A stretch of DNA of 64,000 bases, taken from Hydractinia symbiolongicarpus (Eukaryota > Cnidaria > Hydrozoa > Anthoathecata > Hydractiniidae). The position numbers and the translations under genes were made by a program. The notes beneath the pieces were generated by a model, which saw only the letters and a list, made by a program, of their open reading frames with translations, ran no database searches and was not told the DNA's origin. The stretch lies in assembly GCF_029227915.1 (NCBI RefSeq), contig NC_079877.1, positions 11,779,351-11,843,350 of the forward strand, in the 5' to 3' direction. Positions 57,222 to 64,000 of this stretch are shown piece by piece. Each line of letters starts with the position of its first letter. The stretch's first letter is position 1.

Positions 57222-60200
57222 GTATAATGAACAAAATAGTGACTTACAATTGATGTTTATTATCGTTTGTTCAGTTATATAAGGTTTGTGACCAGAGGCA
57301 CGAAATTCAATTATGTGACCGCAATTTGCCCTAGTTAATGCTTTTGTTGTATATGTGTATTGGTAAGTTCTTGTGATATTTTCTTTCAAAACAGAACTTT
57401 CGGATGGCATATATGCACTGTCGCTTGACATTTTCCACTGAACATCTGGTTTAGGATTGCCACAAACATCTTGTTTTAAAGTCAGCGCTGTTTCTTCGAT
57501 CACGATGTAGCTTTTAGATATATTTGCACCACAAAAAAGAGGACCACCTACAACAAGTATGTAGCAGGTTACACCATGCGCATACTTATTATAACCAAAT
57601 AACTTTTTATGGACTTTAAATAAATACAAGAGTTTGAAAGATTTAAGAACTACATGTTATATGTGCTAGGTTTATATCCATAAATGACTACTGCATATAA
57701 AGTAGTCAAAATTTATCTAACAAAATTATCATTGATAGCGCAGCGTACTATCAATTCTCTAATTTCTAGTGACAACTGCTGATGTTTATGATGTGGAGAA
57801 GAAATGGCTTATCATAGCAAAAAACTTGGTAGTAAAAACAGTTTTTCATAAAAGGATGAATTTTTATCACAATGGGAAATTTTATGGTCAAATGTAATCA
57901 TAAATTTACATTGATAATAAGCTTTAGGAGGAGCAACGCTCATAAAAAGCTACTTGATCTTAACAAGGCTTCTCCACATACCAAACATAAATTTTCCTTA
58001 GAACCCTTTTACTGTGATCATTTGATGGAGTTTAGAGCCCTTATTAAAATATTGCATAAGATCATCCGTGTCTAACAAAAATATATTGAAAATTAGAGAT
58101 TTTTGTCTGTGGTGCCTACAGGCATTGAAGTAAATGCAATACTTAAGCATCAAGATGATCCTTTGTACTTTTGCGATGGAAACAAGTCCCACGTGGTTCA
58201 TTCTTATTTCTCTAGTTTTTAACAAAATGTGACGATATCAGATCTTTTATTAAAAAAATGCAGTCTGAGCAAGGCCAATAATTCTGCTAATGCATGAAAC
58301 CCCAAAAAATTACAAAGAAAAAAATTTGGAATGTTGGAAAAAAAATAAATTATTGCAGTTAATTTTAATGCTTAAAAGAATACTGCAATACAGAAGTTAA
58401 GACTGATAATATATTTTGCGTAGCATGTAGTCCCTAATTTCAAGAATTCATTATTACAATGTATTGACCAAGATGGCAGTTTTGTTTGATTTAATGTATA
58501 ACAGTTCCACACTTCTGAAAAAAGTTTAGCTTAACACTGCTTCTTCTCTTTTTCTCTTTAGAGATCGAGATGATGAAGTTGCAGTTGACGCCGGTCGTCC
58601 ATGACAGACGTGAAGGGTTACATCTTCAAAAGCTATCAATAAGTAAGTACATTTTTGTTGAACAAAAACAGAAATAAATTAAACCTGGAATATAGACCTT
58701 AAAAATTTGCTGTCATTGTAAACTTTTTGGTTAAAACCTGCAACTAGGAATTAGAGTCATGAATCACACTTTTTAAAAATTAAAAATACTGTTAACTCAC
58801 CTATAACGTCTTTTATAACCACTGTTGCATTTTTTGAATGTAAAACTGGTGAGTCGAATATAACTCTCAAATCAAAATGCTTCTTTTCATTAAATTTAAT
58901 TTTCTTGATAGATAGTGTATATATGCCTTCTTCCAAGCTTGCAGATAATCGATTACCAAACATTGCTTCACCAGCAGCTGTTGGGATTGATACTAATTTA
59001 ATTATTTGAACATTGGGTGATCCAAGAACAAACACATTTGCTGTAGACATTCTTTCTCCTGCATCAATGGCAACTCTCCATTGCAAATTAGCAGTTTGGT
59101 TTACTGGAACTTCGAAATTGGTTTTGATAGCTTCAACTGTTCCAGATATCGCTAAAAAAGATTATATATTGAGTCATCAATAATGACCAATTTTTGTGCA
59201 AAAACATGCAACAATATCATTAAATTTTAATTGCATTTTAAATTCACATTCCTGGGAATTACCCCAGTACTATTATATACAGACAAAACTTAAGTTTTGA
59301 CTTAAAAGTGGAGCGACAAACTACAAACAACTATTATGCTTGCAGGCATTAAAATACAAGTTTCTGCTATTCTTCATTGTAAGCCATTTTTGTGAAATTT
59401 ATGCAAATATGGGGGTGGTCTGGAGGGGATGTCTTTAACTTTTTGCTATAGAAATAATAACCACTAATAATCATCTGGTGGGTTTTTACATGCGTAGTTA
59501 AGATATATAGTATTGTGATATCTTGTATTGTTCATACCAAAGTAAATGGCGGTCTTCCTGGCCTTATACCTAGCCATCAGTTAAATATTTGCAACTTTAG
59601 TTCAGTTATTTGCTTTGCTCTTAGGGTGACTTTGCTAGGCTGAAATAGCATTTCAAAAGCGAGTCTCAATGACTGCAAATACAGACATGCATCTCTTTAC
59701 TAATAATCTTAATACAGAGAGTGTGTCTGACTTTACAGGCAAAGTGGATGTTTTTATTTTCCTTTGATAACACCAAAAAAAGCATGTCTCAAATGCTAAT
59801 TGACAAACTCAACTTCCAACATCAATAACACTATTTTACGTCAAGCCATTACAATGCAGTTATAACTTTGAGGCCAAATAACTTGGAAACCAGGTGGTCA
59901 CATTTCACCGTGTGGGTAACTAGGGACAACCTGAGACAACATTGGGTAAGCTTTCCAAACTGGGCCCCCAAATCCATTTGGGAATGAACAGGTTGATGAT
60001 ATCTCTGCAACTGTTTATCAAAAGTACATGATCCTATACATTTTCTTGATCAGAGTTTCAAGATCTATACAATAAAGTAAGCAGGCATACAAATTTCTAA
60101 AAAAACTTATTTTGGCAGGTCTTTGCTGATGTCAGCAAAATCTTTAAATCCTTATACTTCCTTATACGTTCGACAAAAGCACATGATCCTATACATTTTT

Positions 60201-61537
60201 CTCAGCTCAGCTTTTTCAAGCTCTACACATTACAGGCAATGGATAAACTGTGCTAATGCCAAACATCTAAAAACAATCTACTTTTCCATGGCACATGACT
60301 GTGAAGTTTTATAAAACAAAATTTCTATTTCTTTTCTGTGAAAATTAACTGTTACAATTTTTTGGCTAACAAAACGTAGATACTATAAGTAGGTACCAGC
60401 AGTCCCCAGTAACATTGCGAGGTAACCATCAGAGAACCATCAGTTTTATGAAGTAACGACCAGAGAACAAGAGGGTTTTTAAAGTGATCCCATGGTATAA
60501 AATGATGTTGGACTTATATTATAAGAGCTTAAAAAGGTGGTTAACAAGTCTTTTTAAATATTTTAAAAAACTTTTCGTTCTCAAGGTATTCACATTTAAA
60601 GTATTTCAGATTTAATTATGCTGCATAAATAATGATGCCATAGTCAAGTACTAGCAAATTTTGATATTTTCTGTTGTCAGTAACATTAGACCTGTTAAAG
60701 GAATGTGCATTCAAATTTTATCAATGCATAGATATTATAAAGGTGGATTGATTAACATAATTTTTTTGCCAAAATGACACTTGTTTGCTTGTCCCAGGCC
60801 TTTTATTTTTTTTGCTGACAACTCCATAACAAAAATAATAGAATGGTAAATTTCCAGCTAACTTGACCTAAAATTGACTTGAATACACAGAAGTTATAGT
60901 TATATCACAGTATAAAATACTTCTTATATATTAAACAGAACTACATGTTTAACATGTGAGTTTAATAAAATGCCACAAATAATAAATTGAGATTACAAGG
61001 ACAAAACAGCACTTTACTTCTTCTCGACAAAATTTAAATGAGAACAATGAGGTAGGGCCGAGTTGCATTTTGGGCAGTTTTGTACAGGGTCAGGGTTTTC
61101 CAGGCAGTTTCAGAGGAAAACCTTAAAAAAAACCCACAAACATCCGCGGCCGCCCCTTACATTTCACTTTCAGTCAGTAAGTACCCCCGTTAGCTAACAA
61201 GCTAGCTTCAGAACTGAATATTTTTTGATTGAACATTATCTGAGGAAATAGGAGGCAATAAAATGTACCCTCAGACTTAGCCTAATTAACTAAGCTTTAT
61301 TCGAATTTAATAAAACGAGTTTCTTTATACGAAAGCTTAGATGCAAACTATAGTCAATGTGACAAAGCAAAAGCTTAAAAGCTAGCTAGCTATATGGCTA
61401 GCTAGCTAAACTAGCTAGCTCACCAGCTGGAAACAACAGAAAAAAAGATATTTTAAATCAACCCCTTATATTTTCATACCTTGGTGTACACTGCATAACC
61501 AAATTGTTAATAAAATAGGGATCTGTATAAGATTCAT
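55892..61537 (-). CDS. Allorecognition (Alr) family receptor, eight exons, complete
   Basis: Exons 61537-61480, 59151-58801, 57547-57248, 57067-56789, 56648-56550, 56450-56438, 56333-56300 and 56191-55892. All have GT/AG ends; total 1434 bases, 477 residues. Residues 1-19: signal peptide 'MNLIQIPILLTIWLCSVHQ'. 20-136: V-type Ig-like domain 1, without any cysteine, as known for this family. 137-236: second Ig-like domain with three Cys ('DVCGNPKPDVQW'). 237-329: extracellular spacer, FN3-like, with three Cys. 330-362: membrane helix ('GLIIGVVVSVIIIIIIIIVI'). The tail has Y409 in 'VIYSDV' (ITIM-like), Y430 in 'IYSEM' (YxxM) and Y454 in 'VYSAV', plus Y381, Y391 and Y472. Alr proteins mediate self/non-self recognition by homophilic binding at colony borders. 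Which Alr locus or allele this is cannot be told here. Confidence 0.88.
56499..56536. repeat. (CAAA)n microsatellite
   Basis: Eight to nine CAAA units in the intron just downstream of the Alr membrane exon. Confidence 0.95.
57175..57219. repeat. (TA)n microsatellite
   Basis: Roughly 20 TA/CATA units in the Alr intron between exons 3 and 4. Confidence 0.95.
59152..61479 (-). other. First intron of the Alr gene, no further exon seen
   Basis: 2.3 kb between signal-peptide exon and domain 1. I searched both strands for another Ig exon or gene and found none. Contains CTAG-type simple repeats at about 61375-61423. Confidence 0.6.
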
Positions 61538-62607
61538 AATCTGTGGTTCGATTAAAACGATGGCTTCCTCTCCGTTTTTAAACTTTCCGTTCAACTAACT
61601 TAGTAGTATAACTTCACGTCTGCGTTAAATTTTTATTTTATTGTACACTCCCTCGCCGGAGCTCCTTTTTATTCTTAAAAAGAAGACCTCAGTCCTTACA
61701 CCTTTGTTTTACAATCATCACAAAAAGGCCGGGTAAATATTACGATGACGGTACAAATTTTTGAGCAAGGAAAATTCTCCGAGTGCGGACATTCATTTAG
61801 TCTGCGGATGCGAGGATTTACGATAAATAAACTTTGACATTTTGGCTAGCTACGGGAATCGACCACACACAGAGAAAACATCAATTATAACACATTTATT
61901 CAAATGTAAAGAACATTGAATATACTGTTGAGAAAATTTGAAATACCCAAATAAAATCATTAAAAAAGGTTCCTACTTTCCGATAAGTAAAGCTAGCTAA
62001 TTCTCAGCTCTAGCCATGAAATACCTGAACCCTGCCGGTTTTACCAGGCAAAAGTATAATTGAAATAGTTAAAGCTAACCATCAACAACCATTCCTGAAA
62101 GTTTCTGCTAATGGCCACTTTTTTACATAAAGTTACAGGCATTTTTGTAACACTACTCAATTTTATCTTTTTGCAACAAATCAAATTTTTACAACAAATT
62201 CCTGCCGAAATGTGTACAAATCCCATCGGAATACCATGAAAAGAAAAGAGAGATAAACACAAGGATAAAAAAATAGGTTTTTTAACAATTATAGTAAATA
62301 TATATAAATCAATCCTAAAAGGTGGAACACCAGACTAGGTAAATGTAGAGATAGGAAAATGTTCGTTCTGGGACAGTCGACGACGACGACGACGACAAGG
62401 GAAATTCCCGAAATCCGAAATTACCCCGAATCCCACAAATCCGATAAATTTCTGGAAAAACCGATAAAATCCAACGCATGCGCAATAGCGACTAACAGGA
62501 ATAATGCTGACATCAACAAAAAATAGAGATTAAGTAGGGGAATTCCCTTACTTGATAACCGCACCAGAATAATGATGGTTGAATTCGACTTATAATAAAA
62601 AAACAAT
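61538..62607. promoter_or_regulatory. Divergent intergenic region between Alr and the third virus-like arm
   Basis: The Alr ATG (61537, minus) and the DUF4116 ATG (62608, plus) point away from each other, 1070 bases apart. A short (GAC)n run lies at 62378-62396. Near the right end are ACGCATGCGCA (about 62475) and GGGGAATTCCC (62537-62547), both also found before the copy 1 gene. No coding sequence is supported. Confidence 0.5.
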
Positions 62608-62893
62608 ATGAGTTGGTTCAGACATATACCAGATCATATCAAGACAGGAAATGTGTAACATGACGGTTCAAGAACATCCCAGAGCACTTTGGCGAGTACC
62701 GGATCATTTCAAGACCCAGGAAATGTGTGCCGGGGCAGTTGAACGGGAGCCATGGCTATTTGGGTATGTTCCAGGTCATATCAAGACGCGAGGCATGTGC
62801 ACTATGGCGGTTGGGGAGTATCCCGGGCTACTCACATGGACCATGGACTGGTGTTTTTCGGAGGATGAAAAGGCAGACCTTGAGCTTTTGTGA
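62608..62893 (+). pseudogene. DUF4116-type repeat protein, copy 3, one frameshift
   Basis: ATG at 62608 in 'ATGAGTTGGTTCAG', the same start as copy 1. The first repeat ('IPDHIKTGNV') runs into a stop, but the next frame is open from 62651 to TGA at 62891-62893. Repeats such as 'EREPWLFGYVPGHIKTRGMC' match copy 1, and the end 'WCFSEDEKADLE' is shared too. Only three repeats remain and the last is joined directly to the C-terminus, so it is shorter than copy 1. Plus strand: this element points away from the Alr gene. Confidence 0.65.
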
Positions 62894-62921
62894 AGTAAAT
62901 AAATGATGAAGGAACAATGTG

Positions 62922-63056
62922 ATGAGTGTGAACGGCACCTATGACAGATGCTCTTGTGGACGGAGGTTCTTCATAAAAGGTAAGCTGCTATGCTGGTACT
63001 GCTGGTATGAGTATATTACGTATAACGGCGGCGACTGTCCATGTACCCGACCCTAG
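62922..63056 (+). CDS. 44-residue Cys-rich protein, copy 3, intact
   Basis: ATG at 62922, TAG at 63054-63056. 'RCSCGRRFFIKGKLLCWYCW', then 'YEYITYNGGDCPC'. Same CxCG...C..C...YIT...GxC pattern as the copies at 43865-43734 and 47232-47050. Lies 29 bases after the DUF4116 stop, same strand, same order as in copy 1. Probably a small metal-binding protein of the element; role unknown. Confidence 0.65.
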   Translation: MSVNGTYDRCSCGRRFFIKGKLLCWYCWYEYITYNGGDCPCTRP

Positions 63057-63074
63057 TTGAGCCCCAGAACGAGA

Positions 63075-63647
63075 ATGTTAATTCAAGAGACTTTTATACC
63101 AAAGTGAGATGTAAATATTGAAAATATCGTGCTAAGCGATGCTATTCCAGCAAACAAGGGTAAAGATGAACGTTTCGTTATTGGCTTTAAAAGTAGTGAC
63201 AACAAGCTATCACTTCTATTGATCAAAACACCTAAAAAGCTCTATTCCAATGGTGCCTCGCGTTATGATGAGGGCTGCTCTCTTACCATGTCATTCGATA
63301 TCTATAACTATCCCGAATGGCTAGAGAAGTATGAGAGTATCCTGACCAAGGTAGAGTCCTTGGAGGGTCATTGCTTCACCACCTCACCTGTCAAAAAAGG
63401 TAAATACTTCACCACCAAGGTGGAGAAGTGGGAGGGTAAAGTCAGAACTGATTCTCATTTCAAAAAAGTACCACTAAAAGAAAGCTACGAGTGCAATGCC
63501 ATCATCAAGCTATCTGTCATCTACAAGCAAGGTTAAAATTACTACATGCAAACCTACTTGGAGGAGTGCAAGTATAAGGTTGTCGAGTTTTATGGCACCC
63601 GTCATCTTAGTGTTTCTGATGACGAATCCTTCGTCGTAGTAGACTAA
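63075..63647 (+). pseudogene. Arm gene A, copy 3, two nonsense codons
   Basis: ATG at 63075 gives 10 codons and then TGA at 63105-63107. The frame is open again through 'DERFVIGFKSSDNKLSLLLI' and 'CNAIIKLSVIYKQG' to a TAA at 63534-63536. It then continues in the same frame ('NYYMQTYLEECKYKVVEF') to TAA at 63645-63647. In copy 1 the second position reads Lys ('GKNYY'), so the inner TAA is a point nonsense mutation. Intact length would be about 190 residues. Lys-rich, no named domain. Confidence 0.6.
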
Positions 63648-63656
63648 GTGTGAGAG

Positions 63657-63690
63657 GTTTTGGTATGTTGTTGATCAAGCATACCAAAAC
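63657..63690. promoter_or_regulatory. Perfect 11-bp inverted repeat between genes of the third arm
   Basis: GTTTTGGTATG (63657-63667) and CATACCAAAAC (63680-63690), loop of 12 bases. Sits between the stop at 63647 and the ATG at 63695, the same position type as the dyads at 34397 and 42089. Confidence 0.9.
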
Positions 63691-63694
63691 AAAC

Positions 63695-64000
63695 ATGTTC
63701 ATTACCGAATTAAAAAAGGAAGCCAAGGCGTTAGGTATCCGTAACATTTCAACCATAAATAAGGCCACCCTTATCGAGGCGATTCGTAAGGTTAAATACA
63801 AGGATGCCTCCACTCAAACCGATGGACCCTACTGCGAACCATTTTCAATGATAGCATTGGATAGGCGTCTTGAACAATGCTCGAGAGACCCTAAGGAGAA
63901 GCGTAGACGAGTGATATATGATGGAGACTTGCTGATAGACTCAGATACTGGAGAATTGCTCAATTCACGCAACAATCAATTGAATAAGCGGGTGGATCCT
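63695..64000 (+). CDS. SAP/Rho-N-like protein of the third element, cut by the window edge
   Basis: Open for 102 codons to the right edge with no stop. The start resembles a SAP or Rho N-terminal helix-extended-helix: 'MFITELKKEAKALGIRNIST', then 'INKATLIEAIRKVK'. Later polar text includes 'STQTDGPYCEP' and 'EKRRRVIYDGDLLIDSDTGE'. An in-frame ATG at 63665 is possible but lies inside the inverted repeat. SAP-type segments bind AT-rich DNA. In related elements such short N-terminal domains precede structural proteins, but the rest is not visible. Confidence 0.55.
   Translation, partial: MFITELKKEAKALGIRNISTINKATLIEAIRKVKYKDASTQTDGPYCEPFSMIALDRRLEQCSRDPKEKRRRVIYDGDLLIDSDTGELLNSRNNQLNKRVDP

Noticed and set aside
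57872-58225. Coding frames in Alr intron 2
   Set aside because: Frames on both strands lack domains and splice signals; possibly old mobile DNA.

Overview
The window reads as AT-rich nuclear DNA of a colonial hydroid, most likely Hydractinia or a close relative. The main reason is a complete eight-exon gene on the minus strand (61537 to 55892) with the layout of the Hydractinia allorecognition (Alr) family: signal peptide, two Ig-like domains, a membrane-proximal spacer, one membrane segment and a tyrosine-rich tail. Two conserved animal genes with introns lie to its left, TRAPPC1 (13794-17090) and TMEM192 (21662-26153). All identifications come from reading the sequence and recalling families. 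No database search was run.

Layout: 1-3160 is the 3' part of a tyrosine-recombinase retrotransposon (RNase H, broken recombinase), followed by two nearly identical 834-bp direct repeats separated by 601 bp. This arrangement fits the split direct repeats of Ngaro/PAT-type elements. 5310-10099 is a complete 4.8-kb Tc1/mariner-type transposon with 29-bp perfect terminal inverted repeats and TA target duplications. It carries an intact DD34E transposase and, divergently, a three-exon BEN-domain gene. Copies of a tRNA-derived SINE lie at 3.5, 10.8, 11.6 and 37.3 kb. 13.8-26.2 kb holds the two housekeeping genes. 27.1-29.1 kb is a broken SWIM/YqaJ-type gene that ends at a pogo-like non-autonomous element.

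29.6-44.7 kb is a decayed Polinton/adintovirus-like element: protein-primed DNA polymerase B, CxxC zinc-repeat protein, packaging ATPase, BRO-like protein, integrase split by a SINE, major capsid protein, further virion-type genes and an arm of DUF4116-repeat and Cys-rich genes. A second, more decayed copy of its right end lies at about 45.9-47.4 kb (with unassigned reading frames from 45.1 kb). A third, oppositely oriented copy enters at 62.6 kb and runs off the right edge.

The Alr gene lies between these virus-like copies. Downstream of it lie a tail-less, GPI-like terminal exon (54.9 kb) and a second complete membrane-plus-tail cassette (53.6-50.7 kb). Neither has its own ectodomain, and all acceptors are in the same phase, so alternative 3' ends of one receptor gene are possible. 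The Alr start and the third virus-like arm are divergent, about 1.07 kb apart.
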